64,000 nt of DNA from Symbiodinium kawagutii. Lineage: Eukaryota; Sar; Dinophyceae; Suessiales; Symbiodiniaceae. Below are positions 1 through 12,731 of this stretch, piece after piece. The stretch is from contig VSDK01012929.1 of the NCBI GenBank assembly GCA_009767595.1, positions 199,522 to 263,521 on the forward strand. Reading direction: 5' to 3'. The translations under genes were made by a program, and so were the position numbers. The notes under the pieces were generated by a model. It had not been told where the DNA came from, ran no database searches, and saw only the letters and a list, made by a program, of their open reading frames with translations. Numbering within the stretch: position 1 is the first letter of the stretch; the number at the start of each line of letters is the position of its first letter.

Positions 1-46
1 GCTCTTCCGTGGTCTTCTGCCGGGCTTCGGACGAGGCCACGCGGGC
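1..46 (-). CDS. Partial coiled-coil exon at left window edge (unit C)
   Basis: Read on the minus strand, an acceptor (cacgtccag) is followed in phase 0 by codons for ARVASSEARQKTTEE, and the exon runs off the window. The polar, Ala/Glu-rich peptide resembles the coiled-coil exons found at 13.6-17.7 kb. It implies that the LINE at 174-11791 lies inside an intron of the same minus-strand gene. The gene is not recognised. Confidence 0.45.
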
Positions 47-3000
47 CTGGACGTGGATCTGATGGCCGTCGGATCCCATGGAATCTCTGGGAGCCCATCA
101 TTGGAAGCTGATGATTCGCATCTTGGGGCCGCAAAATCGTGGCGAAAATTTTTGGATTGGGATGGGATTGATAAGGTTTCGGCTTAAGCTAGCCTCGGGT
201 CGTGCCCTTGGCTAGTAGCTTTTGAACCTCAGGGTGGGCTTCGCATGTGCGTTCGCCTGCTCGTCCTTTTCTTTTGCTGCTGCATTGCCACTGATCGTGG
301 TGCGACTGCGACAGCCAGAACCTTCGTGGCACCGGGCTGCCCGCAAGCGACGCCAATCGGCTCGCTTGGTGCTGCGGAACATCGCTGGCAGGTCGTTGGG
401 AAAGCGGTTGAGGCGCAGGACCTGGACCCATCTTGCAACTCTGAGGAGACACCACTCGTGGAATCCCAGAGAGCTGCCGCTCTCCATCTCGCATCAGATT
501 ATGTCGTGGCACTGCAAGCAGTGCAACTTGGCCACCCCCTTGGCCGACGAAGTATGCCGGTCGTGCAAAAAGCCATGGACTCAAGTGTGGCAACCACCCA
601 AGAAGAGAAGTGGAAGCCGTCAGAGATCAGCGCATCGCAAAGAGACCAAGGAGCACAACGGCAAGAAAGCTTCCCGGGAGAAGAAAGACAAGACGCCGGC
701 TGTAGAAGCCACTCCCGCCATGAAGGATACAGACATCTTCCCTGGAGGTGTGCCATGGGTACCGAGCACACCGCAGGCCAGGGTCAATTCGAGGATGATC
801 ACAGCCAATGGTGGAGCAGAAGCGGAGAGTGTACCTCTCCCACCGCAGCCAAATCTTCCTCTACCACCTATGGCACCAGGAACCAAGGAGCCACTCACAG
901 CAATCGAAGCTCAAGCATTGGCTCACTTGCAAGGCTTGGGAGGACTCGGAGTTCAACTACCAGACGCCCTTCAAGCCCAGCTGGCCGACCTTCAGGCCAG
1001 ACAGAAAAGCGCTCAAGCAGTGCTCTCACACGGGCACCTCAACAAGCTCAAGAAGATCCAGAACCAGCTGCAAGGTCTAGCGAAGAAGATCACAGCAGTC
1101 GACATGGATTGGAGGAGATTTACGGAGGTAGTCAAGTCCCGCATCGAGGAGCACGCGACTTGGTATACGGCACATCGGGAGGAACTCTTGCAGCAGTTCA
1201 ACACCAAGTCTGCAGAGCTACAGGCGGCCAAGATGGAGCTGTCGACCGCTTCGCAATCGCTAGTGGGGGCTACTCCGGCCCCTGCAGCCCCCATGTTGCC
1301 AGCCGAGGCCAAGATGGATGCCATGGATCTGCAAGCCGCCCTGCAGCGAGTGACACCTCCACCACAAGTGGTTGCCATCGATTCGCAGGAGGAAGACCTT
1401 CCAGATCTACCAGAAGACGACGAGGCGATGTCTGCTCACAGCAGGTCTCGCAGCCCTCAGCCTTCCAGCCCCAAGCTCGAAGAGGAGGAGGGCAAGGGCA
1501 AGAAGAAAGACAAGGAGCATCTCCGACCCAAAGCCTTCACTACAGCGAGGTCACCTACCAAGGTGGCCAATGCAAATTTGAAGGTCAAACAGGAGAACAA
1601 GTGACTGATGCGGCTTTCCAGTCCAATACTGACAGCACCTTCCTTGGGTGCTCGCCAAGCTTTCACTTTATGCCCGCTTGGATTTCTGGGCCTCGTCCAC
1701 CAGCTTGGAAAGGCACTACCAAAGCATATTTCAATAATCGTGTTCGTTTCCATGATGAGGTTGAACTCACTCTCTTTGGGGAAGAGGTGGTACAGGTTTC
1801 GACCCACATAGGATGCGTCCACCGTTTGTTTCGAGCGTTATGGCACCTCTCAGGGTTGTCCTGTGAACCTCAGAGGATTTTGGCAGTCGCTCACACATGG
1901 AATCAACTCCGTTCTTTCGGAATTGCTTGGGGGTCTGGAATTTCCCTTAGCACCTGTCTACCTTGTGGTTCTCGGGTTCAGACGGAAGCTTATGGGAATT
2001 GGCTAGCCCAAAACATGCCATCTGTCGCTGTGACACTTGTAGGCGGCAATGAGGAATGGTTGGAAGTCGGTCAGGCCGATCGTACTAGGAGCGTCCATTT
2101 CGTTGAGACCTGGTTTCTATCGGCGCCTGATCATCCGGCATGTTTTCGCTCCAGGCGCATCAAATGGAGGAACCAAATCTCCTTGGATGACTTTCTCAGC
2201 CTTTGTGTCTCTGCTTGGGTGGACCTTGTCAGTCCGGATTCCAATGTAGAGGTGGTTTTGGTCTATCCGCATCCTGGAGGAGCTCGTGCCACGTTGTGCC
2301 ATGCTATTGTCATGCAGAAGCAGCACTTTGATTCTGTTGGCCTGCTATTGCACTGTGAGGCTTTCCCTCCACTTCAGAAGCATCGGGCTCTGCTGATTGG
2401 TCGTCACGCCACTGTTTCGGACGTGTTCGTGCGAGCTCAGCATCCTGCCGCATGCCGTTCTCCACATGGCCCCTGTGTCTTAGAAGGACCTGCTCCCATG
2501 GTTCGTATGTATGCTGGAGCTGAGGTTTTTCCCAAGCAAAACGGCATGCTTGTTTCTGGAATAAGTGTCCTGGTTGGTGATGACTCGGCTTCCGAAGATG
2601 ACAGGGAGGATGGTGATTCGGATTCTGACTCAACCAACTCTGACGTTAGTGTTGCTAGTCTTGCATCGCATGGTCTCTCTGAAGATGCTTGGAGCTTTGG
2701 CAGTGAGCGTGGATCATCGCTTCATGCCCAGGACGGTAGCAGTCCATCATCATCGGAGAGCCTGGATTGGGCCGAGCTACCCATGGATTTTCGGGTTCAG
2801 GACGTGTTTGAGGGCATCCCGGATCTTTTCTCTCAGCATGCTGTGCGCAATAGTGGTGCGGAGGTTGATTTTTCCTCGTTCATGCAATCACAACGTGGAA
2901 CGTCTACTGCGCATTCCCGGGAACCTGATCTCTTCTTCGATGTGGAAGAGTCAATGCTGCCCCGATCTCCTGAACTTGAGCAGTTGGTCCTTCGGGCAGG

Positions 3001-6000
3001 GCTCTCACCAGGTGCGCATGATGCGACCTCAGCGTCACACCGTTTGGTTCTGACTTGGTGCGTTACTCCTGCGTTACCCACTGTCTGCGTTGCCCCTCGC
3101 CCTGTTCTCTTGGGGACCGATGTCAATTGCTGGGAAGATGAGCTCGTTGATCCTTGGTTGGACTTTCTCTCTACCACTGAGGATTTTTGCTGGGGTTTGC
3201 TTCCTGAGACACCTTGGGTCGCTTGTCCCTCTGGTTATTGCGGGCACGTTTGGATTTCGCAGCTCCCTGTGGATACCCAATGTCCAGTCTTTGTGTCCTG
3301 CCCATCTCAGGGGCAGGCTGCCGTTGCTGGGCAGAACTATCTTGTGGCAGCCGCACAGGGAACGAGTTTGCACAGTCTCAGCGCTCAAGTGGCTTTCGGA
3401 GGTTCGCACTTTTCGCTCTCGTTGGCCTCGTCTTCTTCGGTGGCTGATTCTGTGACTGCGCCTCTCCGACTGTACCCTGGGCTTCATGTGGTTTTCGAGC
3501 AAGTTGACCGATCGGTCTCTACTGAAATGTTACAGGATCATGATGATGTCGAAGATCAGGTCAGCCTCATGCAAAGAAATCGGTCCAGGTCTCGAAGTGA
3601 TCTTCCCGAAGATCTTCCCGAAGAAGCTGCGAACAGTTCCTCCAGAGCACCCCCCAGTGTCGACGAGGAGCCATCCGAGCCTCCCACTGCCACTAGTGAG
3701 GATGATGCTCTTTTGGATTGGACTGTTCTCTATTCTGATATGCCCGATGAGCTTCCCACTGTGTCTGCTCCGGAAGCGGGCCCAACTGCTGCTCAAGTGG
3801 CTGCCATTATGAATTTTCCTCTGTCGGCAGTTCACACAGTCCATGTAGTGCCGTCCATTATGGCTGAGCACCAGGAAGCAGTCGCGCTTGTCGAGTGTGT
3901 TGGTGATCATGTGAACTCTGCGTCTGAGGCTATTGTCATGCTGGAAGTGGTGTACCATGCAGCCCCCGACTCTGATGCCGATTTTGACCGCATCTTTCAC
4001 TCGATGCACATCACACGCAAGTACCATTCGTTTGACACCTTTGTTGGTACGGTGCGGCTTTCGCTTTTTCAGCGGCACTATGGGCCTTTGATGCATTTGC
4101 GGCGCAATGGTGTTGATTGGGACCCGGCAGATGACTCGCTGCACGTTCTTCATCATGGTGATCATGTTTGCATCGGTTTTGATCACATCACTCAGGGTTC
4201 CCATGCTGAGACTCTTGCCAATTGGTTGCTTGATCAAGGAGTCTCTTTGTGGCCTGAACTTTTGCAGTCTTTACCGGCACCCGAGATCTCTCCAACACTC
4301 CCCTTTGTGGCGCAAGATCCGGAGGGTGTGGCTAATTCTTCTGACCCTGCAGCTAGCAGTTCTTCGTGCCTGGTGCCTAGACCCTCTACTCGATTGCAGT
4401 TTTGGACTTGGTATGTGTCGCATCGCCATCACCGAGTTTGCACTGAAGGACGTATGCTCACACTTTCTCTGTCACAGGGGCAATAATGGCGAGAGACGGT
4501 CTATGAAGTCTGGTCAGACGTTATTGACAAAAGCTCCTCTTTTGCTTTGACGGTGGTTATGCCACAACCGCAGACTGACATGGCTGGACCCATTGCCTTG
4601 ATCCCGCATATGCTCATTGAGCAACATCCAGTCGAGAGTCTGGTGGGAGTCCTTGTCGCTGTTCGACGTCCCGAGCGCAGTGTTCAGCGCACTGTGCTTA
4701 GTGCACATTCTGTCGATGCACTTGTTGACCCTGCCAAGTACATTGCCTTGGTAGGAGTCCAACACGACTGTGATTCGCAGTTTCAGTGTGAGGTTTACCA
4801 TGATGGCGTGCGTCTGGTCGACAATGTGATCCTTCGGCGCCCTACTGGTTTGTCTGTCACGGTGTTGATGTTGGAGCGTGCTTTTGAGCCTGCTGGTGAT
4901 GCCGTTATGCTTATGCAACTCAACCGGTGGGGAGCTCCTGAAGCGGCCTCCAGCAACATGCCTGCAGAAGCCCTTGAGGAACCATTTCAACAGGCCGTAG
5001 ACACGGACCCTGCTGCTCAGAGACACATGGAACAGATGCATCACATTTGTGCTTATCCTCCTGGCATGCCTGAGCAAGAAGTCTTCTTTGCCACCTATTA
5101 TTTGTCTGATCAGACTCACCCGAAGTGCCCCTTTGCTCGCAATGTGAGAGCAGGCCGAGACCCTGTCCAGTGGAAGCAGCAGTTGGTTAATGCTTGGAGG
5201 GACCAAATCGACCCCAGTCAACCTGTGCATGTCTTTGTGGTTCGGCCTCCTCCTTATCAAGACGAGCCTCCTCCCGGCATTGCTGCTTTCATTTTGTTGG
5301 TCCAGCACTTGCATGTGTCAGTGCGTCCTGTTCTGGTTACCGTGGGTGAAAACAGCCGGTATAGTCATGTGGCCATGTTCTTGACTCCAACCGTCGTAAA
5401 GCGGCAAGTTCTTCGTGTTTCTGAGCTGGCTCCTCGATGCTACCGTAGTTCGGGTAGTGCCACTTGCTTGGTGAGACATGGATGGATCCCCATCGGCGAT
5501 GATCCTCCTTTAGCGATCGAGAATGGTGCAGGTCTCCATGTGGATGTGTTTGAACCCGATTCTTCTGCTTTGGGTAGTGCTGGTAGGAATCTTGCAGTGA
5601 GGGATCCAGGTGCAGCGCCCATGGGAGAAACTGGTGCAGCTTCAGAAGTGCCCGCACCACCGCCGGCAGATGATTCAGTTGGGTCGGCCTCTTCGCATGT
5701 TGCTGGTGATTCATCCACACCTCCGGCTTCTTCGCATCGCATCGTCGTTTTGCTTGATGATCATATTCCGGATGTGACTCCTGAGCAGTCCTCGCCTGTG
5801 GTTGATCGGCACTTTCAGTTTTCGGGTCTGCATGAGTTTGGCACCCGTTTGATGACAACGCACTTTCCACTCGCCCCTGCTGTGGCCTCTTTGGATTTGC
5901 TTGATCCCGCAGTTGCGTCATTGCTTAGTCAGACCACTGTCGACGCTTCCGAACATGGACACCTTGCCTCGTGGCAGTGGTTTGAAGTTTACACGGATGG

Positions 6001-9000
6001 CAGTTGCATGTGGAATCCGGCACATGGACGCAAGGTGGCGGCCTGGGCCTTCGTTGTCATAGCTTATTCTGCGGACGCCACACCTCACTTTCTGGGTGCA
6101 TCCTCTGGCCAGGTTGCTCCTCGGCACGATCCTTTGGCTCTTGTTGGACTGCATCCTGAGGTCAGTGATTGGGGGGACTCTTTTAGTGGTGAGACGGAAG
6201 CACTCTTTCGTGCCATCCTTTGGTTGCTCCAGTCACCTCTCTTTCACAGTTCTACCCCGTGTCATTTGGTTTCGGACGCCTTGTCTGCACTGTATCCCAT
6301 TGAAGGTCAGTGGCGCAGCAAACAGCGTTCCTTTCTGTCGGAGCAAGTGCGTCCACTCATGAAATTTGCCTCAACTCTAGGGCTGGTCGCTGGGCGATGG
6401 CAAAAAGCCCACTCTGGTCAGATCTTCAATGAATTGGTGGACCATGCAGCGAAAGTTGCCGCTCTCTCGGATGGGACTGATCGCTCTCTGTACCAGCCCT
6501 CACCTGTGTTGGAGGCCGATAGACCTTTGCTCCCTTGGATTTGGCTAGCTTGGTTTGTCCAGTCCACTGAATGTCCCTGGACTTTTGACGATGACAAGTT
6601 GATTGTGCCTGTTCCTCCTCCTGTGCGACGAGCAGATTTCGCGTGTTGGCAACAAGCCGAGCCAGGTTTGTCCAGTCACCTGCACTTGGACTTTGCGGTG
6701 GCTACTTACAATGTCAACACCCTCAACTCTTGGAGAGGTCGACGAGGTCAACCTGGTTCGTGGTCTGCCAAGGCTGCGGTTTTGCAAGCCAATGCTGCCC
6801 ACTTGAACTGCCTCTTTCTTCAGGAGACTCGGACCAAAACGTCGGGTACATGGTCCAACTCGCACTGGTTTGGTTTTAGAGCTGCTGCCAAGTCAGGACA
6901 GGGGGAGCAGAAATATGGCTTCGCAAAGCTGCAGTTTTTGGTCACTATGTGGATTCAGATGGGCGCAAGCACCCGATCCACTTGTCTCCTCAGTACTGCA
7001 CGGTTTTGGCGTCTTCACACCGGCTGTTGGTGATTCGTTACTCTTCTCCAGAGTGGAAGATGCTTTTGATCAGTGGCCACGCTCCGCACGAGCACGCTTC
7101 TGACGAAGAGAAGGACCATTTTTGGACGTCGTTAGAAGGCATCTCGGCTTCATGTCCCTCTTGGCCTCTTGTGTTGGGGATCGATGCCAACTCTCGTGTT
7201 GGAGAGGTGACTGACTTGCACGTGGGATCCTATCGACCAGACGCCTTGAACGACAATGGGCGTCGCTTTCAGAGGTTCTTGCGTTTGGCCAATCTCTGGC
7301 TGCCCTCTACCTTCGACTCCACGGTTTGGACTTCACCTTGGACTCATGGGACGTGGCAGACTCAGAATGAGTGGTATCGCATCGATTTTGTGGCACTTCC
7401 ATGCTCTTGGACTTCTGCCAGTTGCTCCATGGCGTTGGATGAAATCACTCTGGAAGCCTCACATGTGGACCATGTGTCAGTGACCCTACGATGCAAGGAA
7501 ACCCTTTTGGATACTCAGATTGCGCCCAAAGTTCGTGCGAAGCCCCTTTTCAATAAAGCTGCAATCGCCTCTGACACAGGCAAATGTCGTATGGCCGCTC
7601 TGTGGCATGCTTTCGCCCAACGGGCCCAAACGACTCTTTGGCATTCTTCGGTCGATTCTCAGGTTGCCTCGGTCGACCGTTTTCTCACTCAGGTGTTGCC
7701 TCAGGCCTTTCCTGTTGTCAAACGGACCTCTCAGCCCTGCTGGATTTCCGATGTCACATGGGCGTTGCTTCGCATGTCTCGTGCTTATAGACGACGTGCT
7801 TGCCAAGCTAGGGCCTCTTTGCGTCATGGTATGCTCAGGCACATTTGCAAAGTGTGGAGTGAAACTGCCAAGTTAGCCAAAGGTAAAGTCGTGATTTTCC
7901 CGGCTGTTCCACCGTCTCCCAGCTGGCAGGCCCAAACCCAACGGGCAGTTGCACTGACCCCGCTTCGGGCCACTGGTTTGCGTGCTGCCGTCAAGAAGGC
8001 ATTGCAAAAAGATGAAGCTACCTTCATTGCTAGTCAAGCTGATCGTTTTCGCACAGCTTATGCTGAAGCTGGGTCCGAGAAGTTGTGGACCCTCCTCAAA
8101 CCCATCTTGCCCAAGGCCCGTCGGCAAAGGCAACAGCAGCTTGTCAAGTACACCAGCACCCAGGCGGCCCTCACTGAACACTTTGCTCGAGTTGAGGATG
8201 CTGCCTTGTTGTCTTCAACTCAGGTTGCCGACCGAGTATGCGAACATAACTCTCAAGCCTTGCATCGTGCTTCACAAGTTGAGTTGTCCTCCCTTGACTT
8301 GCCCACAATTTTCGAGTTGGAGCAGGCTATCTTGGAGCAACAGAAAGGTAAGGCCACCTCTGGTATTGCCTGTGCAGAAGTGCTGCAAGCTGATCCCTCC
8401 TCGGTCGCGCATCTTTTGTACCCACAGTTGATGCACCTCTTCGTGTGGTTTCAGCAGAGCTACCTGCACAAAGGTGGATGGCTGGTTCCTTTGTGGAAAC
8501 GGAAAGGGTCTTTTGACCAAGTCGCCAATTTCCGTGCCATCTTGATCAGCGATGTCGTTGCTAAGCTTTTCCACAGCATCTGTCGCAAGCGTCTCGTTGC
8601 TGCCATTGCTCCGCATATGTTGCCTTTTCAGATTGGGGGCTTCCGTCAGATGGAGGTTTCTTACGCAGCCCACTTTTTGCAGCAACTTCGTTCTCGAGCA
8701 GCTCACCGTGGTCATAGCTGTGCAGTTGTCTTTATAAACATTCAGAGTGCTTTTTACGCTGTTCAGAGATCGGCCGTGGTTGACGATCAACTTGGTTTTC
8801 TGGCTGCTGCTGCCGATGAGGATTTGGGAGTGGCCGCATCCTTGCGTGCTCCTGCATTGAAGCAGCTTCAGGTGGCTCCTTGTCTGCGTGCTGTCGTTCA
8901 GACCATCCTTTGTGACACATGGACTCAGGTCAGAACCAACCTCCTTTCGGAGCAGCCGGAGATCACTTTGGTGCCTCGCACCGGAACAAGACCGGGGGAT

Positions 9001-12000
9001 CCGATAGCGGACGTCACATTTACTGCCCTCATGGAACAGGTGTTGAGGTTGTTTGTGGCTGACACGGCTCATATCCTCCCTCGCTGTTCTGCTGACTCAG
9101 CCGATGACCCAGTTTCGCCAATCGTGTGGATGGACGACTTGGCCATTTTCCTGGAGAATGCCTCGCCCACGCAGTTGATTCGAGAGACCCAGGCAGTTGC
9201 ATCCGCCATCTTTCGGCGTTGCAGTGAGCAAGGTTTAGTCATCAATCGAAATAGAGGCAAATCTGAGGTCTTGTTTCGTTTTGCTGGCCGCGGAAGTCAA
9301 CAAGCTCACCGTGAAGTCGCTGCCATGGATGGTTTTCTTCCTTTCAGTGCGACCTCGAACGCTTCTCCTCCGGACCTTGCTCTTCCACTTACTGCTGCCT
9401 ACGTCCACTTGGGACAAAAGCATACAGCTTCGCTTTCTACTGATGTAGAAGTGGACAACCGAATTGCTCAGGCAGACCAGGCTCTGAAAGAGGCTGCCCC
9501 ACTCCTTCGTCACTGTGTTTTGAGCCAAGAGCACAAGTATACTTTGGTTCACTCCCTCGTGTTCTCTCGTCTCCTTTTTGGGGCGGAAACCTGGCCCGAG
9601 CTCAGCGTGAAGGCGCACAGCAAAATGGCAGCCTTTGTCATCAAAGCCTATCGACTCTTTTTGGGCCTTTTGAATCGACGAGGTTCTGTGCACTCTACTG
9701 ACGATGAAGTTCGTGCTGCCTATCCGGTCTTGGACTTTGACCAACTCATCAGCTTGAAACGGCTCCGGTATTTCCAGCGCCTTGTGTGTTTTGCCCCTCA
9801 GCAACTTCAGCATCTTCTGCATGAGCGGGTACCCACTTCAGGCACCTGTTGGTTTGATTTGGTCCTTCGTGACTTGGCATGGGCTACTACTTTCTCCCAT
9901 CATCTGCAACTGCAATCTTTCCCGCCGGGCCAGATTGACGTGTGGATTTCCTTTGTCAGGGCCTCTGGAGCCGTCTGGCGTCGTTTGTGCAGTCGGTTGG
10001 CCGTTAAAGCTGCTCTGGTCTCGCAGATGGAGGCGCGTACTGCTCTGTGGCGGACTCGTTTTCTGGAACTGTTGCCAGACTCTGCGGAACCCACCTCGGC
10101 AGGAGAGCCTCTTGAGCCGCCACCCTTGGCGCATGTGTGCGATCAATGTTCGGCTGCTTTCGCTGATGCCAGAGCTCTTTCCGTGCATAAGTTGGTCAAG
10201 CATGCCCAAAACACCGCCGTTCGGCAGTTCATGCCATACCCTACCACCTGCCTTCACTGTTTACGGGATTTTCGGACTTTGCAGCGGCATCGACAACATC
10301 TTCAGTATGTCCGCAATGGGTGCCTTCCTGCACTGCAATCGATTCTCCACCCCATGCCCCCAGTGGACTTTGGACCCGGAGTCGGCAACAAAGCAGTGAG
10401 GGACGAATATCGAGTGCCGGCTCAGAGGATCCCAGGCCCTCTGCTGCCCACCAAGGAGCAGTGGAGGCAAGCTGCTCCCCATCGAGTCTTCCCTGGTGAT
10501 CGACCATCGACATCGAATGTGCTTCCGGACCAGTGCCCTCGAGACCTTCGGCTTTCAGAAGACCTCATGACCTGGTATCTGGCGGGAACTGATGCTGCGG
10601 CCTTTCCTGCCCGACCTGCCGGTTGGACAGATGCTCAGTGGGAGGATGTGGTTGACCCCTTCCTTGCTTGGGTTTCGGAGATGGACGCAGATGTTGGGAT
10701 GCCTCACTATGTGGACGTTGCTTCACGCTGCGTGGATGGCCGACCTACTACTCCGACCTCTTCATCTACCTCTGGGGTGCCTGACCCTCCTACATCCACT
10801 TCTACGCCTTCGTTGCCACCTTCTTTGCGACAGTCTTCGGATGGGTGCTACTACGTGCTGTACTTGTACAGTGGGCATCGTCGGGATGGCGACGTCCATG
10901 ACGCTGCAGTTGCATTGGAGGCTCAGTATGGCTTCCAGTTGAGGGTGGTCCCCGTGGACATTGTTTTTGCCTCCAAGCTGTGCGACTTGCGGTCAGCGGC
11001 TTCCAGGCAACGTTGGGAACGGGCGGTCATTTCGAGGTGCTGTATCGGAGTGATTGCCGCCCCACCATGTGAAACATGGAGTGTAGCGCGCTGGAGGAGC
11101 GTGTTGCACGGTGACAGAGGACCTATTCCTTTGAGGACTGCTTTTTCCCCATGGTGCTTACGCACCAGCTCCATCCGCAACTTGGTCCAGACGCTGGTGG
11201 CGAACGACCTTATGCAGGCGTGGTTGGTGCTGGCGGTTCTCTGTGTCCTCCATGATGTTCCTTTCATCATGGAGCATCCTGCCACACCGTGGCTTGAGCA
11301 GGCAGCTAGTGTTTGGAAGCTCCCGGAAGTGAAGCGTCTTTTACAGCTGCCTTGCATTCGAGCGCACACCTTGTTGCAGGGCTACTTTGGAGCCCCTTGT
11401 GCCAAGCCCACTACGTTCATGGCTGCAGGCTTGGCACATCTCCCGCTGGTCTTTGAGCGCTTTCGCTTGGCGGCTTCGGACAGGCGTCATTGGACTGCAC
11501 TCAAGGGACGCAACAGCAGTGGAGAATGGGAAACTGCCAAGGCGAAAGCTTACCCGCCAGCCTTGAACAAGGCTTTGGTGGCAGCTTTCTATGAGCATGT
11601 GCTGCTTTTGCGTCGCACTGTACAGAGTGAGATCATTCGTGATGAAGATTTCACCAGCGACATCGCAGCGATCTTTACAGCAATGGCGAGTTCTGGCAGC
11701 GCCATGGGGCCGGACTATGCCACCTCTTAATTAGTGTCTCGTGCTAGGCGTGTAGGCCACTGAGCCGGTCGCATCCAAAGGTCAAAAAAAAGGATGGGAT
11801 TGATATGATGGTAGAGCCAAGTTGTAAAATGATGTTGGCTTTTGGAGGGCTTGCCCCAACTGAGATGAAAAACAACGACGTGCTTGACCAGGTAGTACAC
11901 TACAAAGAGTGTGATGGCTTCGCTATTGTCATGGCGCGATGAACCAACAGTGCCAGTTCTTTACACAAGGTGGCTAGAACTTGTCCTTTGTCTTCTTCTT

Positions 12001-12014
12001 TGTCTTTTTCTTCT

Positions 12015-12046
<32 letters not shown>

Positions 12047-12093
12047 TTCTTCTTCTTCTTCTTCTTCTTTTTCTTCTCCTTCTTCTTCTTCTT

Positions 12094-12127
<34 letters not shown>

Positions 12128-12644
12128 CTTCTTACTTCTTCTTACTTCTTCTTACTTCTTCTTATTTCTTCTTACTTATTCTTACTTCTTCTTACTTCTT
12201 CTTACTTCTTCTTACTTCTTCCTACTTCTTCTTACTTCTTCTTACTTCTTCTTACTTCTTCTTACTTTTTCTTACTACTTTTTCTTCTTCTTCTTCTTAC
12301 TTCTTCTTCTTCTTCTTATTCTTCTTCTTCTTCTTACTTCTTCTTCTTACTTCTTATTCTTCTTCTTCTTCTCCTTCTTCTTTTTCTTACTTCTTCTCAC
12401 TCCTTCTCACTTTTTCTTACTACTTCTTCTTCTTCTTTTTCTTCTTCTTCTTCTTACTTCTTCTTCTTACTTCTTATTCTTCTTCTTCTTCTCCTTCTTC
12501 TTTTTCTTACTTCTTCTTACTTCTTCTCACTTCTTCTCACTTCTTCTTACTTCTTCTTACTTCTTCTTACTTCTTCTTACTTCTTCTTACTTCTTCTTAC
12601 TTCTTCTTACTTCTTCTTACTTCTTCTTACTTCTTCTTACTTCT

Positions 12645-12731
<87 letters not shown>

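Larger units (their letters stand above)
174..11791 (+). mobile_element. Full-length LINE (non-LTR) retrotransposon
   Basis: An 11.6-kb insertion bounded by a perfect 14-bp target-site duplication and ending in eight A residues. It holds a short 5' leader, ORF1 (RanBP2-type zinc finger plus coiled coil) and a very long ORF2 with RNase H, APE-type endonuclease, reverse transcriptase, two C2H2 zinc fingers and a C-terminal methyltransferase-like domain. The copy is probably dead: TAA at 4484-4486 interrupts ORF2, the frame shifts in a G run at 6901-6905, and the motif-A catalytic Asp of the reverse transcriptase is Asn (8737-8739). The intact duplication and full length suggest a fairly recent insertion. 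It lies antisense to the host coiled-coil gene. I cannot assign it to a named clade. Confidence 0.9.

Noticed and set aside
245..1604. Long frame overlapping LINE ORF1 (N-terminal 450 codons of the 1,413-codon frame)
   Set aside because: Ser/Thr/Gln-rich shadow with no motif; the other frame carries the zinc finger and coiled coil. The frame becomes coding only after ORF1 ends.
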